DNA of 64,000 nucleotides, taken from assembly GCA_937907425.1 (NCBI GenBank), contig CALCIE010000024.1, positions 62,001 to 126,000 on the forward strand, given 5' to 3'. The notes beneath the pieces are model-generated. The model made no database searches. It was not told the origin of the DNA and worked only from the letters and a program-made list of their open reading frames with translations. Position numbers and translations under genes: made by a program. The DNA comes from ZC4RG42 sp003242425 (GTDB taxonomy: Bacteria > Pseudomonadota > Gammaproteobacteria > Burkholderiales > SG8-39). Every line of letters starts with the position of its first letter. Positions within the stretch are counted from its first letter, which is position 1. Positions 35,999-44,084 of the stretch are shown in pieces.

Positions 35999-37275
35999 GC
36001 GCTCGGGGCGGTTTCTTCCAATTCGATGGAGGCGGCGAGCAGCGCGAGCCGCGCCACCACGCCGTAGGCGTAGAAACGGTTGGGCGTGGCGTCCGCGTCG
36101 GCGAAGGGGTCCGGCTGGGAGCAGCAGTCCTCGAAGGCCAGCGGCTCGAAATGCATGCCGGGCGCGTTGAGATTCTCGTCCTTGCCGCGGCCCGTATGCA
36201 CGCGATAGAAACCGCCCACCACGAAGTGGTCGATCATGTACACCACCGGTTCGGCCACCGCGTCGTTGACGGTCTCGTAGGTCGGCACGCCTTCCTGGAT
36301 GAGCACTTCGTGCACTTCCAGGCCTTCCTTCACCACCGCCATCTTGTTGCGCTGCTTGCGGTTCAAACCGACCACGTCGTCGGGGCTGCGCGCGGTCATG
36401 ACGCCCATGCCGTAGGTGCCGGCATCGGCCTTGACCACCACGTAGGGTTCTTCCTCGATGCCGTATTCGCGGTATTTCGCGCGGATGCGTTCGAGCAGCG
36501 TCGCGACGTTGGTGGCCAGGCAGTCTTCGCCGCTGCGTTCGCGGAAGTCGATTTCGCCGCAGCGCGCGAAGTATGGGTTCACCAGCCAGGGATCGATGCC
36601 GATGAGCTCGGCAAACTCCTGCGCCACGCGGTCGTAGGCGGCGAAGTGCCGCGACTTGCGGCGCGTGGCCCAGCCGGCATGCAGGGGCGGCAGCACGAAC
36701 TGTTCGTCGAGGCCGCGCAGGATCTCCGGCACGCCCGCGGAAAGGTCGTTGTTCAGCAGGATGGTGCAGGGATCGAAATCCGCCAGCCCGAGGCGGCTGC
36801 CGCGGCGCACCAGCGGTTCCAGCAGCAGCGGCGGATGATCCGGCACCTCGACCTTCGTCGGCCGGTCGATGTCGGGCAGCAGGCTGCCGATGCGGACGTT
36901 GAGCCCGGCCTGGCGGAAGATCGTCTGCAGACGCACGACGTTCTGCAGGTAGAACACGTTGCGGGTGTGGTTCTCCGGGATCAGCAGCAGATTGCGCGCG
37001 TTGGGGCAGATCTTCTCGATCGCCGCCATCGCCGCCTGCACGCACAGCGGCATGAACTGCGGATTGAGGTTGTTGAAGCCGCCGGGGAAGAGATTGGTGT
37101 CGACCGGCGCCAGCTTGAAACCGCTGTTGCGCAGGTCGACCGAACCGTAGATGGGCGGCTCGTGCTCCTGCCACTGGCCGCGCAGCCAGTGCTCGATCGT
37201 GGCGCTCGCCGACAGGATTCGCGCCTCCAGCTCGGCAAGAGGACCGGTAAGAGCGGTCGTCAGATGTGGAACCAT
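35995..37275 (-). CDS. gshA: Glutamate-cysteine ligase, proteobacterial GshA type
   Basis: A 426-residue enzyme of the betaproteobacterial GshA family (TIGR02049-like), unrelated in sequence to E. coli GshA. Landmarks are YGSVDLRNSGFKLAPVDTNL, FPGGFNNLNPQFM, LIPENHTRNVFYLQNV, EPYVVVKADAGTYGMGVMTA and FEPLAFEDCCSQPDPFADAD. The ATG at 37273-37275 fits the family N-terminus, and the open frame extends upstream without similarity. On the minus strand a TAGAAT at 37323-37328 could be its -10 element. It heads gshA-gshB-EIIA-ptsH-ptsI. Confidence 0.94.
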   Translation of the reverse strand: MVPHLTTALTGPLAELEARILSASATIEHWLRGQWQEHEPPIYGSVDLRNSGFKLAPVDTNLFPGGFNNLNPQFMPLCVQAAMAAIEKICPNARNLLLIPENHTRNVFYLQNVVRLQTIFRQAGLNVRIGSLLPDIDRPTKVEVPDHPPLLLEPLVRRGSRLGLADFDPCTILLNNDLSAGVPEILRGLDEQFVLPPLHAGWATRRKSRHFAAYDRVAQEFAELIGIDPWLVNPYFARCGEIDFRERSGEDCLATNVATLLERIRAKYREYGIEEEPYVVVKADAGTYGMGVMTARSPDDVVGLNRKQRNKMAVVKEGLEVHEVLIQEGVPTYETVNDAVAEPVVYMIDHFVVGGFYRVHTGRGKDENLNAPGMHFEPLAFEDCCSQPDPFADADATPNRFYAYGVVARLALLAASIELEETAPSA

Positions 37276-37398
37276 GCTTTTGTCTAGTACCGGTTGAAAG
37301 GACGGCGCGAGGTCCGCGGACGATTCTAGCCCAGCCCGGCGGCGGGCCGTCCAATTTCGCGCCCTGCGCCGCGTATCCGTTACGGGTGTAGATGGCAA

Positions 37399-37423
37399 AC
37401 GGGGCAGCCTCAAGCTGCCCCGT
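37399..37423 (-). terminator. Hairpin terminator downstream of the cytochrome c gene
   Basis: A perfect 10-bp inverted repeat (ACGGGGCAGC/GCTGCCCCGT) with a 5-base loop lies 27 bp after the cytochrome c stop codon. On the minus strand only three T residues follow, so it may be weak or mainly a 3'-end stabiliser. It separates cytochrome c from gshA. Confidence 0.6.
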
Positions 37424-37449
37424 CGGAATGGAAAGTTTGAGGCGCCGGT

Positions 37450-37956
37450 TTACTTGGCGGCGTTGACCATGTAATCGACAGCCGCTTTCACTGCGTCGTC
37501 CGCCAGCGAGGGGTTGCCGCCTTTGGGCGGCATGGCGTTCAGACCCTTCAGCGCGGAGGTGTACAGGGCGTCCTTGCCTTTGGCGATACGCGGCGCCCAC
37601 GCGCCCTTGTCGCCGAACTTCGGCGCACCGGCGACGCCGGTGCCGTGGCAGGCCACGCAGGCCTGGTTGTAGACCGCATCGCCGGAGGCGACTTCCGTCG
37701 TGCCGCCGGCCGCCGCGCCCGGCGCCCCGCCGGCGGCCTCGGCGCTGATGGCCACGTCGGCCACCGGCCGGATCCGCTCGGCAACCGCCTCAGGATCCAG
37801 CGCCTTCGCGCTGGGCGCCTTGCTGCTGGTGACGAGCTGGGTCAGCAGGATGATGCCGACCACGGGTATGAGGAAGGCCAGCACGACCACGACGATAAGT
37901 TGCTTCGGCGTCTTGATCGGCGAGGAGTGAGCGTGGGAGGAGCCTTCATCCTTCAT
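37450..37956 (-). CDS. Membrane-anchored cytochrome c5-family protein
   Basis: A 168-residue monohaem class I cytochrome c. An N-terminal membrane helix (about 19-43, LIVVVVLAFLIPVVGIILL) anchors it and may be uncleaved. A flexible Ala/Pro/Gly-rich linker (about 45-90) leads to the haem domain with Cys100-x-x-Cys103-His104 (CVACHGTG). The axial Met lies in NAMPPKGGNPSLADDAV. Proteins of this type shuttle electrons to terminal oxidases. It is a single-gene transcript by layout, with a hairpin downstream and a TATAAT-type promoter upstream. Confidence 0.92.
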   Translation of the reverse strand: MKDEGSSHAHSSPIKTPKQLIVVVVLAFLIPVVGIILLTQLVTSSKAPSAKALDPEAVAERIRPVADVAISAEAAGGAPGAAAGGTTEVASGDAVYNQACVACHGTGVAGAPKFGDKGAWAPRIAKGKDALYTSALKGLNAMPPKGGNPSLADDAVKAAVDYMVNAAK

Positions 37957-38037
37957 GATGCGGAACCTTTGGCGGTAGTTGTTCTTCGATCAGGCGGACG
38001 TCACGGCGGACGCGCCGAGGCAGAACGCAAGGCGCGG

Positions 38038-38065
38038 ATTATAGCGGCAAGGGGCAGACCGGCAA
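38038..38065 (-). promoter_or_regulatory. Promoter of the cytochrome c gene
   Basis: The minus strand has TTGCCG (38065-38060) and a perfect TATAAT (38043-38038) with a 16-bp spacer, about 80 bp upstream of the cytochrome ATG. It lies back to back with the tRNA-Arg promoter, so the two polymerase footprints would overlap. Confidence 0.5.
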
Positions 38066-38084
38066 AGCCGGCGGCGCTTTGCGC

Positions 38085-38090
38085 TACAAT
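38085..38090 (+). promoter_or_regulatory. -10 element of the tRNA-Arg gene
   Basis: TACAAT at 38085-38090 lies 13 bp before the first base of the tRNA, placing the transcription start a few bases upstream of it. I see no good -35 hexamer at the expected distance, and a GC-rich stretch spans that region. Confidence 0.45.
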
Positions 38091-38103
38091 CACACCCGTT
38101 CAC

Positions 38104-38180
38104 GCGCCCGTAGCTCAGTTGGATAGAGTGTTGGTTTCCGAAGCCAAAGGTCACAGGTTCGAATCCTGTCGGGCGCGCCA
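38104..38180 (+). tRNA. tRNA-Arg (anticodon CCG)
   Basis: A complete cloverleaf of 77 bases including an encoded CCA tail. The acceptor stem is GCGCCCG/CGGGCGC with discriminator G. The D arm is GCTC-AGTTGGATA-GAGT (one G-T pair). The anticodon stem TTGGT/GCCAA encloses loop TTCCGAA with CCG at 38138-38140. The T arm is ACAGG-TTCGAAT-CCTGT. It reads CGG codons. Its antisense strand gives well-known false protein hits. Confidence 0.97.
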
Positions 38181-38532
38181 CCTCGATCATCCCCATTCCC
38201 GTCCTGCAAGCTGTCCGAATCCGTTCGTGCCTGGAACAGGACCGGGCGCCGTTCGAATCGCAATGCGGGAGGATGGCCCGCGCCTTGGGCGCGGAGCGTT
38301 TCTACGGCGGTTTGCGCGCGGCGGGATTTACAAGCCAGCGCGCGCTGTTCAACATGTAAAAGGGCTTTCGCCTCGCTCGTGCGCTGCGAAGCGCAGGGGT
38401 GCCGGAGGAAAAATGCCCGCAATCTCGTGGCTGCGGCGGCATCGGACGCGGTAGTATCCGGGGCGCGTGCTTTTCACGACGACGATAAGGTCCCTGCGGG
38501 CCAAGTTCATCAAACAAAGAGGAGGTCTAGAG
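38181..38532. other. 352-bp intergenic region between tRNA-Arg and the Bug receptor gene
   Basis: No supportable gene is seen. It holds a perfect 7-bp hairpin CCGCGCC-TTG-GGCGCGG (38278-38294), which could end the tRNA transcript but lacks a T-tract, and a second hairpin TGCGCT-GCGA-AGCGCA (38380-38395) with a GNRA loop. The last bases contain the strong ribosome site AGAGGAGG just before the receptor gene. Open frames here are GC-rich shadows or antisense to the tRNA. Confidence 0.6.
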
Positions 38533-39513
38533 ATGCGAGGATACAAGGCGATATTGGGCGCGGTTGCGCTGGGGCTGGGCGTGCTGGCCTCGAGCGCGAA
38601 CGCTCAGGAATATCCCACCAAGCCGATCACCATGATCGTTCCTTTCGCGGCCGGCGGTCCGACCGACACGGTGGCGCGTTCGATCGCGGCGGCGATGCAG
38701 GACTACCTGAAGCAGACGGTCGTCGTGGAGAACGTGGGCGGCGCCGGCGGCACCATCGGCGTGGCGCGCGGGGCGCGTGCGCCGGCCGACGGCTACACCA
38801 TCACCATGCATCACATCGGCATGTCGACGGCGCCCACTCTGTACCGCAAGCTGAGCTTCGATCCGCTCAAGGACTTCGAGTACATCGGCCTGGTCGCCGA
38901 CGTGCCGATGACCATGATCGCCCGCGCGGACTTCCCGCCCAAGGATCTGAAGGAATTTCTCAGCTACGTGAAGGAAAACCACAAGAAGCTGACCTACGCC
39001 AACGCCGGCGTCGGCGCGGCCTCGCATCTGTGCGGCCTGCTGTTCATGTCGGCGATCGGCGTGGACTTCATCACCGTGCCCTATAAGGGCACCGGCCCGG
39101 CCATGAACGACCTGCTGGGCGGCCAGGTGGACTTCATGTGCGACCAGACCACCAACACCACCTCGCAGATCAAGGCCGGCAAGGTCAAGGCCTACGCCGT
39201 CACCACGCCGCAGCGCCTGGCCAACTTCCCCGATCTGCCGACGCTGCAGGAAGGCGGTCTCAAGGACTTCGAGGTGACCGTGTGGCACGGCCTGTACGCG
39301 CCGAAGGGCACGCCCAAGCCGGTGATGGACAAGCTGGTGAAGGCGCTGCAGCACGCGCTGCAGGATCCGACCGTGAAGCAGCGCTTCAACGATCTGGGTA
39401 CCGCGCCGGTGCCGCTCGAGCGCGGCACGCCGGAAGCGCTGCGTGCGCACCTGGAGGCCGAAATCAACAAGTGGCGTCCGATCATCCAGGCGGCCGGCAC
39501 CTACGCCGACTGA
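38533..39513 (+). CDS. Bug-family tripartite tricarboxylate transporter substrate-binding protein
   Basis: A 326-residue periplasmic receptor of the Bug/TctC family. The signal peptide runs MRGYKAILGAVALGLGVLAS to about residue 24. The mature start EYPTKPITMIVPFAAGGPTD carries the family motif that contacts carboxylate ligands through water. VVVENVGGAGGTIGVARGA, YANAGVGAASHLCGLLFM and VPYKGTGPAMNDLLGGQVDF are also typical. The ligand cannot be predicted from sequence. There is a strong AGAGGAGG ribosome site and an intrinsic terminator 21 bp downstream, with no tctA/tctB nearby, so it is an orphan monocistronic receptor. Confidence 0.93.
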   Translation: MRGYKAILGAVALGLGVLASSANAQEYPTKPITMIVPFAAGGPTDTVARSIAAAMQDYLKQTVVVENVGGAGGTIGVARGARAPADGYTITMHHIGMSTAPTLYRKLSFDPLKDFEYIGLVADVPMTMIARADFPPKDLKEFLSYVKENHKKLTYANAGVGAASHLCGLLFMSAIGVDFITVPYKGTGPAMNDLLGGQVDFMCDQTTNTTSQIKAGKVKAYAVTTPQRLANFPDLPTLQEGGLKDFEVTVWHGLYAPKGTPKPVMDKLVKALQHALQDPTVKQRFNDLGTAPVPLERGTPEALRAHLEAEINKWRPIIQAAGTYAD

Positions 39514-39534
39514 TCCGGCGCGCTTCGGTCACGG

Positions 39535-39563
39535 AAAGCGGCCCGCACGGGCCGCTTTTTTTT
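39535..39563. terminator. Intrinsic terminator, probably bidirectional
   Basis: AGCGGCCC-GCAC-GGGCCGCT forms a perfect 8-bp stem with a 4-base loop, preceded by AAA and followed by seven T residues on the plus strand. It ends the Bug receptor transcript. On the minus strand the A/T flanks are weaker, but the hairpin begins exactly where the convergent small gene stops, so it may serve both. Confidence 0.85.
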
Positions 39564-39945
39564 ATTGGGGCGGTTGCGTTTCCGCAGCCGCGTCGCACCC
39601 CGGCGAGACGTTGCCGGGCGCGCACTCGCGGCCCGCACCGGGCGGCAGCCCGAACCGCCGCGGGCCGCCCGTTTCCCAGGGGTGCCTGATGCGATGGGGC
39701 GCGTTCCAGTGACGCGAATCCTGCGTCTGCGGGACTTCGGCGGGCGGCGTCGGAGCGGTGAGGCCGGAGGCCGCAGGTGCGCGCTCGCTCCAGCGCATGC
39801 TGCCGTCGATCTGCCGCCGGCCCTCGCTCACACGACCGTCGGCGTAGTAGCAGGTCTCACTGCCGTCCGCCCACTTCTGACAGCCGATCTGCGCCGCAGC
39901 CAGCGCCGGTGCCAGGCTCAGTAACGCCAAAACGCAGGCGCGCAT
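39562..39945 (-). CDS. Small secreted protein of unknown function, 127 residues
   Basis: A signal peptide (MRACVLALLSLAPALAAAQ) precedes a short mature protein. That protein has the Cys-containing module IGCQKWADGSETCYYADGRV and a Pro-rich region ending in a Cys pair (GRECAPGNVSPGCDAAAETQ). I do not recognise a domain; the YYADGRV segment faintly resembles DUF4124-like envelope proteins. Its TAA stop lies within the T-tract of the terminator that ends the convergent Bug gene. The start is the ATG at 39943-39945, preceded by GGAGGTGTGG. Confidence 0.6.
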   Translation of the reverse strand: MRACVLALLSLAPALAAAQIGCQKWADGSETCYYADGRVSEGRRQIDGSMRWSERAPAASGLTAPTPPAEVPQTQDSRHWNAPHRIRHPWETGGPRRFGLPPGAGRECAPGNVSPGCDAAAETQPPQ

Positions 39946-40023
39946 CCACACCTCCTCCGCAGCCACATGGATTCAGTGTAGGGAGCGCCGTGCAGCGCGT
40001 TGTAAAACTTGATCCGCGGGGCT

Positions 40024-40911
40024 TCAGCCGAGCCCGTGCGCGCGGAACCACTCGATGCAACGCTGCCAGGCGTCCTCAGCCACTGCCTTCCTGTAGGTCG
40101 GCCGGTAGTCGGCGTGGAAGGCGTGCGGCGCGTCCGGATAGACGACGATTTCGCTCTTCCTGCCCGCCGCTTTCAGCGCGGCGCGCATGCGTTCCACCGA
40201 TTCCACCGGAATGCCCTGGTCGGCGCCGCCGTAGAGCCCCAGCACCGGTGCGCGGATGTCCGCCGCGACATCGAGCGGATGCCGCGGCGTGTTCTCGGTT
40301 TTGTCGCCCACCAGGCGCCCGTACCAGGCCACGCCTGCCGCCAGCTTGGGATTGTGCGCGGCGTAGAGCCAGACGATGCGGCCGCCCCAGCAGAAGCCCG
40401 TGATGCCGAGCTTGTCGCCGTCGCCCTTGGGATGTTTGGCGGCCCAGGCGGCGGTGGCGTCCAGGTCCTGCATCACTTGCGCGTCCGGCACCTTGGACAC
40501 CACTTCCTTGAAAATGGTCGGGATGTCGCTCATGCCGCTGACATCGCCCTGGCGCGCGTAGAGCTCGGGCGCCACGGCGAAATAGCCCAGCTTGGCGAAA
40601 CGGCGGCAGACGTCCTTGATGTGTTCGTGCACGCCGAAGATCTCCTGCACCACCAGGATCACCGGGTACTTGCTGGCTTTTTGAGGCGCCGCATAGTAGG
40701 CGGGCAGTTCGCCGTCGTGCACGGGAATCTTGGTTTCGCCCGCTTCCAGACCGTCGGCCGGCGTGACGATCATCGTTTGGGCCATGACGGGTTGGGTGGC
40801 GAGCGCGAAACCCGCCGCCAGGCTCGAGACGAGAAAGCCCCGGCGGGTGAAAGGGATTTCGGGCATCAGGCTGCGGAATTCGGCTTCGTCGACGGCGGCA
40901 GTACGGCTCAT
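40024..40911 (-). CDS. Dienelactone hydrolase family protein, Tat-exported
   Basis: A 295-residue alpha/beta hydrolase. The N-terminus carries a twin-arginine signal (FTRRGFLVSSLAAGFALATQ, with cleavage near AQ at residue 45). The DLH catalytic triad is Cys174 (GITGFCWGGR), Asp231 (YGGADQGIP) and His263 (DAPHAFHADY), with Glu90 in VVQEIFG, as in carboxymethylenebutenolidase. Export distinguishes it from the cytoplasmic chloroaromatic pathway enzymes, and its natural substrate is unknown. No aromatic degradation genes flank it. Confidence 0.88.
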   Translation of the reverse strand: MSRTAAVDEAEFRSLMPEIPFTRRGFLVSSLAAGFALATQPVMAQTMIVTPADGLEAGETKIPVHDGELPAYYAAPQKASKYPVILVVQEIFGVHEHIKDVCRRFAKLGYFAVAPELYARQGDVSGMSDIPTIFKEVVSKVPDAQVMQDLDATAAWAAKHPKGDGDKLGITGFCWGGRIVWLYAAHNPKLAAGVAWYGRLVGDKTENTPRHPLDVAADIRAPVLGLYGGADQGIPVESVERMRAALKAAGRKSEIVVYPDAPHAFHADYRPTYRKAVAEDAWQRCIEWFRAHGLG

Positions 40912-40983
40912 GACACGCTCCTCCGGCAGATGACGGGGCAGATCTTGAGCAGGGATTGTGCCACCGGCCGGGCGGCAAGCGCC

Positions 40984-41292
40984 TTAGGCGACGAACAGCT
41001 GCAGGGTCGCGACCAGGGCGACCAGCCCGGCGACGGCCGTGATGCCGAGCGCGATGCGCCGGGAACGTGCCCGCGCCGCGCGGGCTTCGGCGCGTTGGGC
41101 CTCGATCATGGCGGCGACATGGGCCCACCTGTCGCCGGCGTTCTTCTCATCCGCGGCGGGATTGTCCCAGCCGATCACGGTCGGCGGAAACGCCGATTCG
41201 GCGCCCAGCACCGAATCGTCCCAGTCGGCCCAGGGCGACTGGTCTTGCGCGCGCGATGCGCGCTTGCGGTCCTTGTCCGGGGAAGAGGCCAT
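40984..41292 (-). CDS. Small C-terminal-anchored membrane protein, unknown function
   Basis: A 102-residue protein, acidic/basic mixed at the N-terminus (MASSPDKDRKRASRAQDQSP), with an amphipathic helix rich in Arg/Ala (AMIEAQRAEARAARARSRR). A single C-terminal hydrophobic helix (ALGITAVAGLVALVATLQLF) suggests a tail-anchored inner-membrane protein. I do not recognise a family. It is 80 bp downstream of rng. Codon usage is like its neighbours. Confidence 0.55.
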   Translation of the reverse strand: MASSPDKDRKRASRAQDQSPWADWDDSVLGAESAFPPTVIGWDNPAADEKNAGDRWAHVAAMIEAQRAEARAARARSRRIALGITAVAGLVALVATLQLFVA

Positions 41293-41372
41293 GTCGCCGA
41301 GCGTACCCCAAAAATGAGGCGACAAAGTGTCGACTAGGGCGCATTTTCATGCCGCCCGCGCGCTCTGTCGGG

Positions 41373-42923
41373 CTAGATCAGGATGACGTCGTACTGTTCC
41401 TGGGTGTAGCTCGTCTCCACCTGCAGGGAGACGGGCTTGCCGATGAAATCGCCCAGCATCGCCAGCGACTGCGACTCCTCCTCGAGGAACATGTCGATGA
41501 CGGACTGGGAAGCCAGGATGCGGAATTCGCGCGCGTTGAACTGGCGCGCCTCGCGCAGGATCTCGCGCAGAATCTCGTAGCACACCGTGCGCGCGGTCTT
41601 CACCACACCGCGGCCGCCGCAGGTCTTGCACGGTTCGCACAGTACGTGCTCGAGGCTCTCGCGCGTGCGCTTGCGCGTCATTTCCACCAGCCCGAGCGCG
41701 GTGAAGCCGTTGACGGTCATCTTGGTGCGGTCGCGCGACAGCGCCTTGTTGAGCTCCGCCAGCACCGCCTCGCGGTGGTCGGGGTTCTCCATGTCGATGA
41801 AATCGATGATGATGATCCCGCCCAGGTTGCGCAGACGGAGCTGCCGCGCGATCACCTGCGCCGCCTCCAGGTTGGTCTTGAAGATCGTGTCGTCGAAGTT
41901 GCGCAGACCGACGAAGCCCCCGGTGTTGACGTCGATGGTGGTCATGGCCTCGGTCTGGTCCATGATCAGATAGCCGCCGGACTTGAGATCGACACGCCGT
42001 TCCAGCGCCCGCTGGATTTCCTCCTCGATGTTGTAGAGATCGAACAGCGGCCGTTCGCCGGTGTAGTGCTCCAGCTTGTCCGCGACGTTGGGCGTGTAGA
42101 GCTGCGCGAAGCGCTGCAGCTTGAGGAAGTTCTCGCGCGAATCGACGATGATGCGGCCGGTGTCGCGGGTGGCGAAGTCGCGCAGCACGCGCTCGGCGAG
42201 CCACAGGTCGTGATAGAGCAGCGCAGGCGGCGAAGCCGTCGTCGCGCGCTCGCAGATGTTGGCCCACAGCCGGCGCAGGTAGGCGATGTCGTTGGCCAGC
42301 TCCTCGTCGGTCGCCGTCTCCGCCATGGTGCGGATGATGAACCCGCCCTTCTCGTCCGGCGGCACCATCTGCTGCAGGCGTTCGCGCAGGGCGCGGCGTT
42401 CGGCCTCGTCCTCGATGCGCTGGGAGATGCCGATGTGCGGGTCCTGCGGCAGATACACGAGGAGGCGGCCGGCGATGCTGATCTGAGTGGAAAGCCGCGC
42501 GCCCTTGGAGCCGATGGGGTCCTTGATGACCTGCACCATCAGCGGCTGACCTTCGGTGAGGATCTTCTCGATCGGCTTCACCAGCGCGGGCTTCGGCAGC
42601 CCGTTGCGGCCTTCCTCACCCTGCGAATGGCGGCCCTGCCAGATGTCGGCCACATGCAGGAAGGCGGCGCGTTCGAGACCGATTTCGACGAAGGCCGACT
42701 GCATGCCGGGCAGCACGCGCACCACCTTGCCCATGTAGATGTTGCCGACCAGGCCTCGGTTGGCGCTGCGCTCGATGTGCAGTTCCTGCACCGCGCCGTC
42801 GGCGACCACCGCCACGCGCGTCTCCTGCGGCGTGATGTTGATGAGGATGTCCTCGGGCACCACATCGCGTTCCACCGCCGTGCGCGGCACGGTGGGCGCG
42901 GGCGACTGCGGGGCGCTGCTCAT
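41373..42923 (-). CDS. rng: Ribonuclease G
   Basis: A 516-residue RNase E/G family endoribonuclease involved in 16S rRNA 5' maturation and mRNA decay. The S1 domain (about 40-130) contains GLVGNIYMGKVVRVLPGMQS. The catalytic DNase-I-like part has the metal-binding Asp residues in TTIDVNTGGFVG and IIIIDFIDMENP. The Zn-link cysteines appear in LCEPCKTCGGRGVVKT. It lacks the long C-terminal scaffold of RNase E. It overlaps maf upstream by 4 bp. Confidence 0.94.
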   Translation of the reverse strand: MSSAPQSPAPTVPRTAVERDVVPEDILINITPQETRVAVVADGAVQELHIERSANRGLVGNIYMGKVVRVLPGMQSAFVEIGLERAAFLHVADIWQGRHSQGEEGRNGLPKPALVKPIEKILTEGQPLMVQVIKDPIGSKGARLSTQISIAGRLLVYLPQDPHIGISQRIEDEAERRALRERLQQMVPPDEKGGFIIRTMAETATDEELANDIAYLRRLWANICERATTASPPALLYHDLWLAERVLRDFATRDTGRIIVDSRENFLKLQRFAQLYTPNVADKLEHYTGERPLFDLYNIEEEIQRALERRVDLKSGGYLIMDQTEAMTTIDVNTGGFVGLRNFDDTIFKTNLEAAQVIARQLRLRNLGGIIIIDFIDMENPDHREAVLAELNKALSRDRTKMTVNGFTALGLVEMTRKRTRESLEHVLCEPCKTCGGRGVVKTARTVCYEILREILREARQFNAREFRILASQSVIDMFLEEESQSLAMLGDFIGKPVSLQVETSYTQEQYDVILI

Positions 42924-43543
42924 GAGCGGTACTGGCTCTGGAAACGGCGCAGCAACGCGGCCGTTTCGTAAAGCGGCAGCCCCATCACGCCGGTGTAGCT
43001 GCCGAGGATTTCGGGAATGAAGGCCGCGGCGCGTCCCTGGATGGCGTAGGCGCCGGCCTTGTCGTAGGGCTCGCCGGTATCGACGTAATGGATGATCTCG
43101 TCCTCTTCCAGAGGGCGGAAGCGCACCACGTTCTCGTTCAGCACGAAGTCCATGGTGCTGTCGTAGGCGAGCGCCACGGCGGTCAGCACCCGGTGTTCGC
43201 GTCCGGAGAGCTGCTTGAGCATGCGGATCGCGTCGGCGCGGTCGGCCGGCTTGCCGAAGATCTGGCCGTCGAGGCACACGGTGGTATCGGCCGCCAGCAC
43301 CGGCAGGCGCGGCAACTGACGCTGCAGCACGCGCATCCAGCCGGCTTCGGCCTTGGCGCGGCAGATCCTTTCGACGTACTGCTGCGGATCTTCGCCGGGT
43401 CGCGGCGTCTCGTCCACGTCGCCTTCGCGGCCGGCGTGTTCGCGCAGCACCAGCACGTCGAAAGGCACGCCGATCTGCTTCAGCAGCTCGCGCCGGCGCG
43501 GGCTGCGCGAGGCGAGGTAGATCCGGGGCAGCGGGGCGAGCAT
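42920..43543 (-). CDS. maf: Maf-family nucleoside triphosphate pyrophosphatase (YhdE type)
   Basis: A 207-residue house-cleaning dTTP/UTP pyrophosphatase. The N-terminal IYLASRSPRRRELLKQIGV is the Maf signature, VLAADTTVCLDGQIFGKPAD carries the catalytic Asp and Lys region, and GKPADRADAIRMLKQLSGRE and GYTGVM-like YTGVMGLPLYET follow. The pairing with rng is also seen in E. coli. Start is the ATG at 43541-43543, 10 bp after rlmH. Confidence 0.92.
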   Translation of the reverse strand: MLAPLPRIYLASRSPRRRELLKQIGVPFDVLVLREHAGREGDVDETPRPGEDPQQYVERICRAKAEAGWMRVLQRQLPRLPVLAADTTVCLDGQIFGKPADRADAIRMLKQLSGREHRVLTAVALAYDSTMDFVLNENVVRFRPLEEDEIIHYVDTGEPYDKAGAYAIQGRAAAFIPEILGSYTGVMGLPLYETAALLRRFQSQYRS

Positions 43544-43553
43544 TAGTTGTTCT

Positions 43554-44024
43554 TTATGTCCGGTGATACGGATGATTATCGAGGATCGACACGGCCCGAT
43601 AAAGCTGCTCCGCGAGCAGCACGCGAACTAAGGCATGCGGCAGGGTCAGGCTGGACAGCCGCAACTGCAGCTCGGCGGTGCTTTTCAGTGCCGGGTCCAG
43701 GCCGTCCGCGCCGCCGATGATGAAAGCCAGGTCGCGGCCTTCGCCCAGCCAGCGTCCGAGCGACTCGGCCAGCCGCGCGGTGGTGAAATCGGCCCCGCGT
43801 TCGTCGAGCACGATGCGCCGCGCCTGGGGCGGCAGCGCGGCTTCGATTCGCGCCGCCTCGGCCCGCATGCATTGCGCCGGGGTGCGGCTGCCGCCGCGGC
43901 GCTCGGGACGGATCTCGATCAGCTCGATGCGCGCCTTGCGTGGCATCCGGCGGCTGTAATCGGCGAACGCCTCGTCCACCCATCCGGGCATGCGTTCGCC
44001 GACGGCGACGATGAGCAGACGCAC
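43554..44024 (-). CDS. rlmH: 23S rRNA pseudouridine1915 N3-methyltransferase RlmH
   Basis: A 156-residue SPOUT methyltransferase acting on helix 69 of 23S rRNA. Family landmarks are LLIVAVGERMPGWVDEAFAD, IVLDERGADFTTARLAESL, LAFIIGGADGLDPAL and the C-terminal LLAEQLYRAVSILDNHPYHR. GTG start at 44022-44024, with GGGAGTAGGG upstream. It follows rsfS after 60 bp, a conserved pairing. Confidence 0.96.
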   Translation of the reverse strand: MRLLIVAVGERMPGWVDEAFADYSRRMPRKARIELIEIRPERRGGSRTPAQCMRAEAARIEAALPPQARRIVLDERGADFTTARLAESLGRWLGEGRDLAFIIGGADGLDPALKSTAELQLRLSSLTLPHALVRVLLAEQLYRAVSILDNHPYHRT

Positions 44025-44084
44025 ACCCTACTCCCCGGTCCGTGAGTCTCCCCAACGCGGCATGGCGGGTGTCGCCCGCCCGCC

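Noticed and set aside
37990..38196. Minus-strand open frame containing RPTGFEPVTFGFGNQHSIQL
   Set aside because: The segment is another reading frame of the antisense strand of the same tRNA, a known annotation artefact.
38090..38422. Minus-strand open frame containing RIRTCDLWLRKPTLYPTELR
   Set aside because: This string is the antisense translation of tRNA-Arg(CCG). It is a familiar false protein hit and has no ribosome site or independent support.
38181..38532. tRNA-associated integration site
   Set aside because: No direct repeat of the tRNA 3' end, integrase or atypical gene lies downstream of the tRNA.
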